Source: Fimenecus sp045613685
GTDB taxonomy: Bacteria > Bacillota > Clostridia > Oscillospirales > Acutalibacteraceae
Length of the DNA: 33,314 bases
Reading direction: 5' to 3'
Assembly (NCBI GenBank): GCA_045613685.1
Contig: JAZLBL010000008.1
Coordinates: 1-33,314, forward strand
Position 1 is the stretch's first letter; every line of letters starts with the position of its first letter. The position numbers were made by a program, and so were the translations under genes. The notes under the pieces are model-generated. The model was not told the DNA's origin. It made no database searches and saw only the letters and a list, made by a program, of their open reading frames with translations. Of this stretch, positions 17,901-24,588 are shown piece by piece.

Positions 17901-18619
17901 GTGAAGCAGAAATCTTCGTTATCAGAAACCTTACTGCAGAAGGTGTTGCAAAGAGTGTTGAAGGTTTCTCTGCTAAAGTAAAAGAGAGCCAGATTATCTT
18001 CATTCCTGGTGGATTCTCAGGCGGTGACGAACCAGACGGTTCAGCTAAATTCATTACTGCATTCTTCCGTAACCCTGCAGTTAAAGAAGCAGTTACAGAC
18101 CTTCTTGATAATCGTGATGGTCTTATGTGCGGTATCTGTAATGGTTTCCAGGCACTTATTAAGCTTGGACTTGTTCCATATGGTAAGATTATTGATACTG
18201 ATGAAAATTGTCCTACTCTTACATTCAATAACATCAGTCGTCACCAGAGCAGAATTGTTCATACAAGAATTGCATCTACAAAATCACCATGGCTCAGCCT
18301 TATGAATGTTGGCGATGTTGTAAACGTTCCAATTTCTCATGGTGAAGGTAAATTCCTTGCTTCTCCTGAATTGATTGCAGAGCTTGCAGCTAACGGACAG
18401 ATTGCAACACAGTACGTTGACCTTGACGGCAACGCTACATCAAATATCGACTTCAATCCAAATGGTTCATTGTGTGCTATTGAAGGTATTACATCACCTG
18501 ATGGTCGTGTATTCGGTAAGATGGGTCACAGCGAGCGCATCGGTGACGGTCTTTATAAGAATGTACCTGGTGAATATGATATCCGTATGTTTGAAGCTGC
18601 TATTAAATATTTTAAATAA
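14930..18619 (+). CDS. purL: FGAM synthase, single-chain clade II form (PurL with fused PurQ-like glutaminase)
   Basis: Converts FGAR, glutamine and ATP to FGAM. The 1229-residue chain combines an N-terminal PurS-like part, two AIRS-type synthetase repeats and a C-terminal class I glutaminase. Key motifs are ETHNHPTEIEPFGGAATCIGG (around residue 320), SGGD in the glutaminase entry loop, the nucleophile Cys1070 in CGICNGFQ, and the His and Glu of SHGEGKF and GHSER near the end. The overall wording matches the clade II one-piece enzyme seen in Clostridia, streptococci and Bacteroidetes. Unlike PurF in this operon, its glutaminase looks fully active. GGAGG lies 11 bases before ATG 14930. It is the last gene of the purine operon. 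Confidence 0.96.
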   Translation: MVYRIFVEKKTGLDNEAKGLLNEAKNLLGIEKLEDIRLFNRYDAENITEELFDYAVKTVFSEPQLDNVSDSINITDAYVFAVEALPGQFDQRADSAAQCIQIISQGERPLIRTAKVYALYGALTEADIEAFKKHVINAVESREASLELPETLAVEYAAPETVATVNGFISMDEATLSNLLDEKGLAMDLDDLKFLQAYFRDTEHRDPTITEIRVVDTYWSDHCRHTTFSTHLDNVRINDPAVQEAYERYLAARVEVYGEEKAAARPQTLMDIATIGTKTLKKRGLLPELDESEEINACSIHVTATVNGEDQDWLLMFKNETHNHPTEIEPFGGAATCIGGCIRDPLSGRAYVHQAMRVTGAGDPRKTIAETLAGKLPQRKICQTAAAGYSSYGNQIGLATGHVAEIYHEGFVAKRMECGAVVAAAPAYNVRRERPAPGDVIILLGGRTGRDGIGGATGSSKSHNMKSLTTMASEVQKGNAPEERKIQRLFRNAEVTRLIKRCNDFGAGGVSVAIGELAPGLQIDLDAVRKKYEGLDGTEIAISESQERMALVVAAVDADKFIAFAEEENLEAYLVAVVTEEERMVMKWKGNVIANLSRAFLDTNGAVKHMDVTVTEKDLSVLSKAMFGSLREMASDLRTASQRGLVERFDSTIGAGSVVMPYGGKRQLTPTQSMAAVLPVLPGQETDQASVFSWGCDPDHLSVDPYTGAHASIYNSVAKLVAAGCDYKLAYLTLQEFFERLKTEPERWGKPFAALLGAFDAQLELNAAAIGGKDSMSGTFLDLDVPPTLISFAIAPIKKQDVISPEFKEANNPVYLFGATDESADSLKATWEAFHKLCQEGKVKASWAVERGIGEAVMKMSFGNNIGFTSSADLKENWHLGMWGFIVAELSEDVEIPGVMKIGTTTEEPVIKLNDDVATIEELYELHTATLEDVYPTKAKEDKGEIPTFSFDGKCSASPANKVMKPKVLIPVFPGTNCEYDSARAVEKAGGEAEIFVIRNLTAEGVAKSVEGFSAKVKESQIIFIPGGFSGGDEPDGSAKFITAFFRNPAVKEAVTDLLDNRDGLMCGICNGFQALIKLGLVPYGKIIDTDENCPTLTFNNISRHQSRIVHTRIASTKSPWLSLMNVGDVVNVPISHGEGKFLASPELIAELAANGQIATQYVDLDGNATSNIDFNPNGSLCAIEGITSPDGRVFGKMGHSERIGDGLYKNVPGEYDIRMFEAAIKYFK

Positions 18620-18629
18620 TTAAGTCGAA

Positions 18630-18702
18630 ACACCACCTTTTTAAGTATGCCTTTTGTTGACAAATATGTCAATTTATGGTATATTTTAGAAAAAGGTGGT
18701 GT
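18630..18702. repeat. Perfect 13-bp inverted repeat enclosing the promoter of the AbrB-like gene
   Basis: ACACCACCTTTTT (18630-18642) is the exact reverse complement of AAAAAGGTGGTGT (18690-18702). The 47 bases between them hold a complete promoter and a second palindrome. The right arm contains the AGGTGG ribosome binding site (18694-18699) of the following gene. In RNA reading through from purL the arms could pair and hide that site. RNA started at the internal promoter (start near 18692) would lack the left arm. Confidence 0.85.
18657..18685 (+). promoter_or_regulatory. Promoter of the AbrB-like gene with a palindromic operator candidate
   Basis: TTGACA (18657-18662) and TATATT (18680-18685) are 17 bases apart. 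The -35 hexamer is the left half of a perfect palindrome, TTGACA-AATA-TGTCAA (18657-18672), a likely repressor site because binding there would cover the -35 and spacer. The start point would fall near 18692, leaving a leader of under 20 bases. Confidence 0.75.
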
Positions 18703-18709
18703 ATTTTGT

Positions 18710-18961
18710 ATGAAATCAACATTGATAGTGAGACCTGTTGATAATAACGGAAGAATTGTTCTACCAAAACATCTTCTTAGGGACGTTTTCAAGGCAAAAG
18801 ATGATGAAAAAATTGCATTAGAGTTCTTTTACAACGATGATTCGATTGTTTTAAAACGATTTCATTCAAAATGTGTATTCTGTGAAAATGAGAATAATTT
18901 AGTTGAATTTAAAGGAACTAATATTTGTCCAACCTGTTTAGAAAATTTAAAAAAGATATGA
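18710..18961 (+). CDS. AbrB/SpoVT-family small regulator with C-terminal zinc ribbon
   Basis: The 83-residue protein starts MKSTLIVRPVDNNGRIVLPKHLL, very like the swapped-hairpin DNA-binding domain of AbrB (MKSTGIVRxxDxxGRVVIP) at residues 1-50. The tail carries four cysteines, C55-x2-C58 and C73-x2-C76, as expected for a small zinc ribbon. Such tails are common in clostridial AbrB relatives, which act as dimeric transition-state or metabolic regulators. ATG 18710 is chosen because AGGTGG lies 10 bases upstream and the AbrB homology starts there. The frame extends upstream to 18647, but that part covers the promoter. It is not in the purine operon proper. It is followed by a bidirectional terminator. 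Its targets are unknown. Confidence 0.88.
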   Translation: MKSTLIVRPVDNNGRIVLPKHLLRDVFKAKDDEKIALEFFYNDDSIVLKRFHSKCVFCENENNLVEFKGTNICPTCLENLKKI

Positions 18962-18964
18962 AAA

Positions 18965-18997
18965 AACCACTCACGAAAGGTGAGTGGTTAATTTTTT
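18965..18997. terminator. Bidirectional intrinsic terminator between the AbrB-like gene and rex
   Basis: A perfect 10-bp stem, AACCACTCAC (18965-18974) with GTGAGTGGTT (18980-18989), has a 5-base GAAAG loop. It is followed by AA and T6 on the plus strand and preceded by an A-run that gives a T-run on the minus strand. It lies between convergent genes and should end both the AbrB-like transcript and the acn-icd-rex transcript. Confidence 0.93.
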
Positions 18998-19007
18998 AAT
19001 GCTTTAC

Positions 19008-19640
19008 TTATAAATTACTCACATGATAACTAAGAGTCATTAAGCTATCACTTAAATGAACGTTTTCAACTGCAACATTAGGATGATTTACAGATATATC
19101 GTAATGACTGAAATTCCAAAAACCTTTGATACCTAATTGCACTAGTTGTGGTGCAAGCATCTCTGCTGCAGAACTTGGAATACAAAGAACTGCTACAACA
19201 GGTGAGTTATCTTTGCAAAAATCAAAAAGTCCATCAATATGTCTGATTGGAATACCGCGTAGCATTTGGCCAGAAAGTGCAGGGTTTTTATCAAAAACTC
19301 CGATAAGATTAAATCCTCTTGCCTCAAATGACATATGTAATGCCACTGCTTTGCCAAGATTACCTGCACCAATGAGAATAGCTTTTCTTGTCTTATCAAC
19401 ACCTAAAATTTTACCGATTTCATTATAAAGGCTTTCAATATTATATCCATAGCCCTGTTGACCAAAACCGCCAAAGCAATTTAAATCCTGTCTAATTTGA
19501 GATGCAGTAAAACCCATTTTTTCAGATAAATCTTTAGATGAAATTCTTACAATGCCTTTTGATTTTAGTTCACCTAAAAAACGATAATAACGGGGGAGTC
19601 GCTTAATGACAGAAATTGAAACTCCATCATTTTTACCCAT
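19008..19640 (-). CDS. rex: Redox-sensing transcriptional repressor Rex
   Basis: Rex dimers bind DNA when NADH/NAD+ is low and release it when NADH rises. They typically repress fermentation and NADH-reoxidation genes. The 210-residue protein has an N-terminal winged helix (about residues 8-75: IKRLPRYYRFL, then ASQIRQDLNCFGGFGQQGYGYN). A Rossmann NADH-binding domain begins ILIGAGNLGKAVA (GAGNLG at 91-96), and a C-terminal domain-swap helix follows. ATG 19640 is preferred over GTG 19649, because AGAGGTG (19653-19647) is then correctly spaced; the GTG would be inside it. The ribosome binding site overlaps the icd stop codon, so it is the third gene of an acn-icd-rex operon. That is an unusual but meaningful location. 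Confidence 0.96.
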   Translation of the reverse strand: MGKNDGVSISVIKRLPRYYRFLGELKSKGIVRISSKDLSEKMGFTASQIRQDLNCFGGFGQQGYGYNIESLYNEIGKILGVDKTRKAILIGAGNLGKAVALHMSFEARGFNLIGVFDKNPALSGQMLRGIPIRHIDGLFDFCKDNSPVVAVLCIPSSAAEMLAPQLVQLGIKGFWNFSHYDISVNHPNVAVENVHLSDSLMTLSYHVSNL

Positions 19641-19652
19641 ATTTTTCACCTC

Positions 19653-20816
19653 TTATGAAAGCTTTTTAACAGTTTCCATTACATAATCGCCAAAAGCACT
19701 ACATGTTGCGCCATTGTCACGACCTGTAATTGTGAGTTTCTTTTCTTCAAACATACAAATATCAAGAGCTCTTTCAAGTAAATCCGCTTCTTTTTGTTTG
19801 CCGATATGTGAAAGAAGCATAACAGTTGCACGAAGCATTGAGCATGGGTCAGCATATTCTCCACGACCTTCACGAATCATTCTTGGAGCTGAACCGTGAA
19901 TTGCTTCAAACATTGCATATCTCTTACCAAGGTTAGCACTACCCGCAGTACCAACACCACCTTGGAATTCAGCAGCTTCGTCAGTAATAATGTCGCCATA
20001 AAGATTAGGAAGAACAAAAACTTTAAAGTCTTTTCTTCTCTTTTCGTCGATGAGTTTTGCTGTTGTAATATCAATATACCATTCATCAGTAATAATTTCA
20101 GGATATTCCTTACCAACTTCTTTACAGATTCTTAAGAATTTACCATCAGTTGTCTTGATTACGTTTGCTTTATTAATAATTGAAACTCTTTCTTTTCCAT
20201 TGCGCTTTGCATAATCATAAGCCATACGAGCAATTCTTTCTGTACCTTCACTTGTTGTAACAACAAAGTCCATTGCAAGGTCTTCAGTAACATTAACGCC
20301 CTTTGAACCTACTGCATAAGCACCTTCTGTATTTTCACGGAAGAAAGTCCAGTCAATTCCTTGTTCTTTAACCTTAACAGGACGAACATTTGCAAAAAGG
20401 TCAAGTTCTTTTCTCATTGCAACATTAGCACTTTCAATGTTTGGCCATGGGTCACCAGCCTGTGGTGTTGTTGTAGGTCCTTTAAGAATAACATGACATT
20501 CCTTGAGTTCATCGAGAACATCATCTGGAATTGCTTTCATTACAGCAACACGATTTTCAATAGTAAGACCATCAATTACCTTGAATTCAATTTTACCCGC
20601 TTTAACATCATCTGCAAGCATATATTCAAGTACTCTAGCTGATTCTTTTGTGATGATTGGACCAATACCATCACCACCACAAACACCAATAATAATTTTA
20701 TCAAGATTATCAAAATCTAAAAACTCTTTTTGTGATTTAATCTTTTCATTTCGTGCAAGTTGTTCTCTAACAAGAGCTTCAAACTTTGCAACAGCTTCTT
20801 TAATCTGATTTTCCAT
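19653..20816 (-). CDS. icd: Isocitrate dehydrogenase (isocitrate/isopropylmalate dehydrogenase family)
   Basis: Oxidatively decarboxylates isocitrate to 2-oxoglutarate. The 387-residue protein has the family GGDGIGPII near residues 47-55 and the substrate motif S129-x-N131-x3-R135 (ESANVAMRKELD), which is the isocitrate form and unlike isopropylmalate dehydrogenases. The FRENTEGAYA, NLYGDIITDEAA and IHGSAP segments follow. After HGSAP comes an arginine where E. coli NADP enzyme has lysine, so cofactor preference (NAD or NADP) is uncertain. An N-terminal extension of about 38 residues precedes the core. It lies 12 bases after acn, with AAGGAG at the right distance from ATG 20816. With aconitase it forms a citrate-to-2-oxoglutarate branch, usual in anaerobes for glutamate supply. 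Confidence 0.9.
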   Translation of the reverse strand: MENQIKEAVAKFEALVREQLARNEKIKSQKEFLDFDNLDKIIIGVCGGDGIGPIITKESARVLEYMLADDVKAGKIEFKVIDGLTIENRVAVMKAIPDDVLDELKECHVILKGPTTTPQAGDPWPNIESANVAMRKELDLFANVRPVKVKEQGIDWTFFRENTEGAYAVGSKGVNVTEDLAMDFVVTTSEGTERIARMAYDYAKRNGKERVSIINKANVIKTTDGKFLRICKEVGKEYPEIITDEWYIDITTAKLIDEKRRKDFKVFVLPNLYGDIITDEAAEFQGGVGTAGSANLGKRYAMFEAIHGSAPRMIREGRGEYADPCSMLRATVMLLSHIGKQKEADLLERALDICMFEEKKLTITGRDNGATCSAFGDYVMETVKKLS

Positions 20817-20828
20817 AATATTTTCTCC

Positions 20829-22760
20829 TTAGAATGATTCCTTAGTATAATTTAATAAGCCACCTGCAAGAATAATATCCTTCTGACGCTGTGAAAGGTC
20901 ATAGTTGATAGCATATTCTTCGTTTTTTGTTAAGTTAACAAGAATAGCAGGTTTATTATTTACAATAGCATCTTTAATTCCTTTAAGACTTAATTCATCA
21001 CCCTGTGTAATCTTATCATAATCATCAGCATTAGCGAATGTAAGAGGAAGAATACCAGCGTTAATAAGGTTTGCACAGTGAATACGAGCAAATGACTTTG
21101 TAATAACAGCTTTAACTCCAAGGTAAAGTGGAACAAGAGCGGCATGTTCACGAGATGAACCCTGACCGTAGTTTGCACCACCAATTACAATACCTTTTCC
21201 TTCAGCTTTTATTCTTTCTGGGAATGTTTTATCACAAACACCAAAGCAATACTGTGAAAGGAATGGGATGTTTGAACGATAAGGAAGAATCTTTGCGCCA
21301 GCAGGCATAATATGGTCAGTTGTTATATCATCACCAACTTTAAGAACAGCTTTTGCTGTAATATCATCACCCATAGGTTCGCTTGTTGGGAATGGTTTGA
21401 TGTTTGGTCCGTACATTACTTCAACATCTTTTGCTTCTTCAGGAGTTGCAGGCATTGCAACCATATTGTCATTGATAATGAATTCATCAGGAAGAACTAT
21501 TTCAGGGAATTCGCCTAAATCTCTTGGGTCAGTAAGATAGCCTGTAATAGCAGATGCTGCGGCAACCTCAGGACTTACAAGATAAATACCAGCATCAGCA
21601 GTACCTGAGCGACCTTCAAAGTTTCTGTTGAATGTTCTAAGCGATACACCAGCAGAGTTTGGAGATTGTCCCATACCAATACAAGGACCGCAAGCACTTT
21701 CAAGAATTCTAGCACCTGCATCAATCATATCTGCAAGAGCACCATTCTGTGAAATCATATTAAGAACCTGTTTTGAACCAGGAGCGATAGAAAGGCTAAC
21801 TGCAGGATGAACTGTGTTACCTTTAAGAATTGCAGCAACTTTCATCATATCAAGAAGTGATGAGTTTGTGCATGAGCCGATACATACTTGATCAACTTTG
21901 ATTTTACCAATTTCAGTAACAGATTTAACTCTGTCAGGCATATGAGGACATGCAGCCATTGGAGCTAGTTTTGACAAGTTTATTTCAATTATTTCATCAT
22001 AAACTGCATCTTCATCAGCTTTGAGTTCAACCCAATCTTCTTCACGACCTTGAGCTTTCAAAAATGCTTTTGTAATGTCGTCAGAAGGGAACACAGAAGT
22101 AGTAGCACCGAGTTCAGCACCCATATTTGTAATAGTTGCACGCTCTGGAACTGAAAGTGTAGCAACACCTTCGCCACCATATTCGATAATTTTACCAACG
22201 CCACCTTTAACAGTCATAATTCTTAGAACTTCAAGAATTACATCTTTTGCAGCGACCCAAGGACTAAGTTTACCAATAAGATTAACTCTAACCATTTTAG
22301 GCATTGTAATATAATATGTACCGCCGCCCATAGCAACAGCAACATCAAGACCACCAGCGCCCATTGCAAGCATACCAATACCGCCACCAGTAGGTGTATG
22401 GCTATCAGAACCAATCAATGTTTTACCAGGTTTACCAAATCTTTCAAGGTGAACCTGATGACAGATACCATTACCAGGACGTGAAAAACGAATACCACGC
22501 TTTTTAGCAACACTCTGAATGAATCTGTGGTCATCTGCATTTTCGAAACCTGTCTGTAATGTGTTATGGTCAATATAAGCGACTGAAAGTTCAGTTTTAA
22601 CCTGTTCAATGCCCATTGCTTCAAGTTCAAGATACGCCATTGTGCCTGTAGCATCTTGTGTTAATGTCTGGTCAATTTTTAAACCAACTTCACTGCCGGG
22701 TGTCATATCACCACTGACAAGGTGAGATTTAATAAGTTTTTGTCCGATTGTCATACCCAT
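20829..22760 (-). CDS. acn: Aconitate hydratase, short (about 640-residue) form
   Basis: Isomerises citrate to isocitrate with a [4Fe-4S] cluster. The 643-residue protein has the cluster cysteines C297 (CIGSCTNSS), C357 and C360 (ACGPCIGMG). It also has SDSHTPTGGGIGM near residue 120 and, in the C-terminal swivel domain, GANYGQGSSREHAAL, the substrate-binding SRE motif. It is much shorter than the roughly 900-residue AcnA type and resembles the compact Aquifex/clostridial type. The start at 22760 follows AAGGAG by 9 bases; a second ATG lies two codons later. It is the first gene of the minus-strand acn-icd-rex operon and diverges from tepA. Confidence 0.95.
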   Translation of the reverse strand: MGMTIGQKLIKSHLVSGDMTPGSEVGLKIDQTLTQDATGTMAYLELEAMGIEQVKTELSVAYIDHNTLQTGFENADDHRFIQSVAKKRGIRFSRPGNGICHQVHLERFGKPGKTLIGSDSHTPTGGGIGMLAMGAGGLDVAVAMGGGTYYITMPKMVRVNLIGKLSPWVAAKDVILEVLRIMTVKGGVGKIIEYGGEGVATLSVPERATITNMGAELGATTSVFPSDDITKAFLKAQGREEDWVELKADEDAVYDEIIEINLSKLAPMAACPHMPDRVKSVTEIGKIKVDQVCIGSCTNSSLLDMMKVAAILKGNTVHPAVSLSIAPGSKQVLNMISQNGALADMIDAGARILESACGPCIGMGQSPNSAGVSLRTFNRNFEGRSGTADAGIYLVSPEVAAASAITGYLTDPRDLGEFPEIVLPDEFIINDNMVAMPATPEEAKDVEVMYGPNIKPFPTSEPMGDDITAKAVLKVGDDITTDHIMPAGAKILPYRSNIPFLSQYCFGVCDKTFPERIKAEGKGIVIGGANYGQGSSREHAALVPLYLGVKAVITKSFARIHCANLINAGILPLTFANADDYDKITQGDELSLKGIKDAIVNNKPAILVNLTKNEEYAINYDLSQRQKDIILAGGLLNYTKESF

Positions 22761-22807
22761 TTTAAATCACTCCTTGGACTTTTTCATTTTTTTAACAATC
22801 TACAAAG

Positions 22808-22836
22808 ATTTTATTACATTGTGATAAATTTGTCAA
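22808..22836 (-). promoter_or_regulatory. acn-icd-rex promoter with overlapping Rex-like operator
   Basis: On the minus strand TTGACA (22836-22831) and TAAAAT (22813-22808) are exactly 17 bases apart. The 18-base box TTGACAAATTTATCACAA (22836-22819) covers the -35 and half of the spacer. It matches the Rex pattern TTGTGA-N6-TCACAA fully in one half-site and at 4 of 6 positions in the other. With rex third in the operon, autoregulation is plausible. The promoter is well supported; the Rex assignment is inference. Confidence 0.65.
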
Positions 22837-22876
22837 TATATAATAAGTATTTTAAAAAGTATTTTTTCTCAAAATA

Positions 22877-22905
22877 TTGATATTGAAATTTAATTGTGAT
22901 ACAAT
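22877..22905 (+). promoter_or_regulatory. Promoter of the tepA-uppP-ftsK cluster
   Basis: TTGATA (22877-22882) and TACAAT (22900-22905) are 17 bases apart, predicting a start near 22912 and a leader of about 60 bases. The -10 lies inside a small palindrome, ATTGT-GAT-ACAAT (22893-22905). Confidence 0.65.
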
Positions 22906-22974
22906 ATTTAGCATATATGTGGTTATTTTCGCTCTTTTAGGTAAAAATAATTTTATCTATGGGAGGTAATAACA

Positions 22975-23712
22975 ATGTGCTTATATTTTAATGATAGTGT
23001 TTTAGTTCAAAGCTCTGATGATTTGCAAGATGAAGTTTATAATGAACAAGATGCTTCAACTAGTGATGAAATAAGAGATAATGGTGCTTTTTCTGTTGGT
23101 AGAAATGGAAAATATATTCATTGCCTTACTATTATAGGGCAAATTGAAGGTCATTATATATTGCCACCAACAAATAAAACAACAAAATATGAACATGTCA
23201 TACCTCAACTGGTTGCTGTTGAAGAAGATGATAACATTGATGGTTTGCTTATTATTCTTAATACAGTAGGTGGGGATATTGAAGCAGGACTTGCGATTGC
23301 TGAGTTGATTTCAGGTATGAAAAAACCAACTGCTTCATTAGTTCTTGGCGGTGGCCATTCAATTGGTGTACCACTTGCTGTTTCTTCTGACTGTTCCTTT
23401 ATCGTTCCGACAGCCACAATGACTATACATCCAGTTAGAATGAATGGATTAGTTTTAGGGGTGCCACAAACACTTTCTTATTTTGATAAAATGCAAGAAA
23501 GAATAGTGAGTTTTGTATCACAAAATTCAAATATTAAACCAGACCGTTTCCGTCAGCTTATGTTAGCAACTGGTGAATTGATAATGGATGTAGGCACTGT
23601 TTTAGATGGCGAAACTGCCGTAAAAGAAGGTTTAATTGATAATATTGGTAATTTAAAAGACGCATTGTCATATTTATATTCTGAAATTAACAAAAATAAT
23701 GGAGATGATTAA
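22975..23712 (+). CDS. tepA: ClpP-family serine protease, TepA-like
   Basis: A 245-residue ClpP/crotonase-fold protein. The catalytic serine is S129 in GGGHSIGVPLAV and the histidine is H152 in MTIHPVR, both standard for the ClpP family. Upstream, LNTVGGDIEAGLAIAEL is the usual ClpP strand-turn. The roughly 50-residue N-terminal extension before IGQIEGH, the lack of a canonical ClpP start, and the nearby spoIIIE/ftsK gene point to TepA, the Bacillus translocation-enhancing protein next to spoIIIE. No signal peptide is seen. The ribosome binding site GGGAGGT is well placed for ATG 22975. The stop codon abuts the uppP start. Its substrate is not established. Confidence 0.85.
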   Translation: MCLYFNDSVLVQSSDDLQDEVYNEQDASTSDEIRDNGAFSVGRNGKYIHCLTIIGQIEGHYILPPTNKTTKYEHVIPQLVAVEEDDNIDGLLIILNTVGGDIEAGLAIAELISGMKKPTASLVLGGGHSIGVPLAVSSDCSFIVPTATMTIHPVRMNGLVLGVPQTLSYFDKMQERIVSFVSQNSNIKPDRFRQLMLATGELIMDVGTVLDGETAVKEGLIDNIGNLKDALSYLYSEINKNNGDD

Positions 23713-24573
23713 ATGTCAATTATTAAAGCAATTATTTTAGGTTTAGTTCAAGGCATAACTGAATTTTTACCAATTTCTAGTAGTGGCCACTTGTCACTAT
23801 TTCAACACTTTTTAGGTGTTTCTGGTGAAGGTTCACTATTATTCTCTGTTCTTTTACATCTTGGAACGTTGGTTGCAGTATTTATAGTTTTTCATAAAAC
23901 TATTTTTGAACTCATTATCGAATGCTTTGATTTATTAAAATTGATATTTACAGGTAAGTTTAAGTTTAACGAGCTTACAGGAAAGAAAAAAATGTTATTC
24001 ATGTTTGTTGTTTCCTGTGTTCCACTTTTATTACTTCTAATTCCTGTAGGCAATGACCTTAAACTTATGGATGTTCTATCAAGTTTTTCGGAAGATGATA
24101 GTATCCTTGTTGAAGGTTTTTGTTTCTTGGTAACTGGTGTTCTATTATTAGTTTCTACATATATCGGCAAAAGAAAAACTTTAACAAGTGATGTTAATCC
24201 TAAAGAGGCAGTTGCAATTGGTATTGCTCAAGCATTTGCAGCTGGCTTTCCAGGTATTTCACGTTCAGGTTCAACAATTTCAACGGGTATGATTTTTGGT
24301 GTATCAAAAGAAACAATGGTTGAATATTCATTTATTCTCGGTATTCCTGCAATTCTCGTGGCTAATATTGTTGAACTTAAAGATGCTCTTGATGTTGGCG
24401 CACAATTAGAATTATTACCAACAATTATCGGTATAGTTGTTGCAGCGGTTTCAGGCGTTGCTTGTATTAAACTTTTACAATGGATTTTGACAAAAGATAT
24501 GTGGAAATATTTTGGTTTCTATTGTCTTGTGCTCGGTGTTGTAGTTTTAATTTGTAGTATTCTTGGACTTTAA
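23713..24573 (+). CDS. uppP: Undecaprenyl-diphosphatase
   Basis: Membrane phosphatase that recycles the undecaprenyl carrier for peptidoglycan synthesis; its overproduction gives bacitracin resistance in known cases. The 286-residue polytopic protein has the two family signatures. The glutamate-rich N-terminal GLVQGITEFLPISSSGHL lies at about 10-27, and FPGISRSGSTISTG is near residue 180. Several hydrophobic membrane segments surround them. Its ATG follows the tepA stop without any gap, with GGAGATG in the end of tepA as ribosome binding site. ftsK follows after 15 bases. In Bacillus this gene is not between tepA and spoIIIE, so the placement is a lineage feature. Confidence 0.96.
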   Translation: MSIIKAIILGLVQGITEFLPISSSGHLSLFQHFLGVSGEGSLLFSVLLHLGTLVAVFIVFHKTIFELIIECFDLLKLIFTGKFKFNELTGKKKMLFMFVVSCVPLLLLLIPVGNDLKLMDVLSSFSEDDSILVEGFCFLVTGVLLLVSTYIGKRKTLTSDVNPKEAVAIGIAQAFAAGFPGISRSGSTISTGMIFGVSKETMVEYSFILGIPAILVANIVELKDALDVGAQLELLPTIIGIVVAAVSGVACIKLLQWILTKDMWKYFGFYCLVLGVVVLICSILGL

Positions 24574-24588
24574 TTTGGAGATGTTTTG

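Noticed and set aside
17698..18234. Long antisense open frame inside purL (178 residues)
   Set aside because: It is a shadow of the purL frame with no recognisable domain, no ribosome binding site and low-complexity content.
18630..18702. Invertible promoter (phase-variation inverton)
   Set aside because: The element is very short, no recombinase gene is nearby, and the overlap with the ribosome binding site explains the repeat better; kept only as an alternative in the finding.
18647..18709. Longer start for the AbrB-like protein
   Set aside because: It overlaps the -35 and -10 elements and has no AbrB similarity; AbrB homology begins at ATG 18710.
22893..22910. Second Rex box over the tepA promoter
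   Set aside because: Only one half-site (TTGTGA) matches; the other half does not resemble TCACAA.
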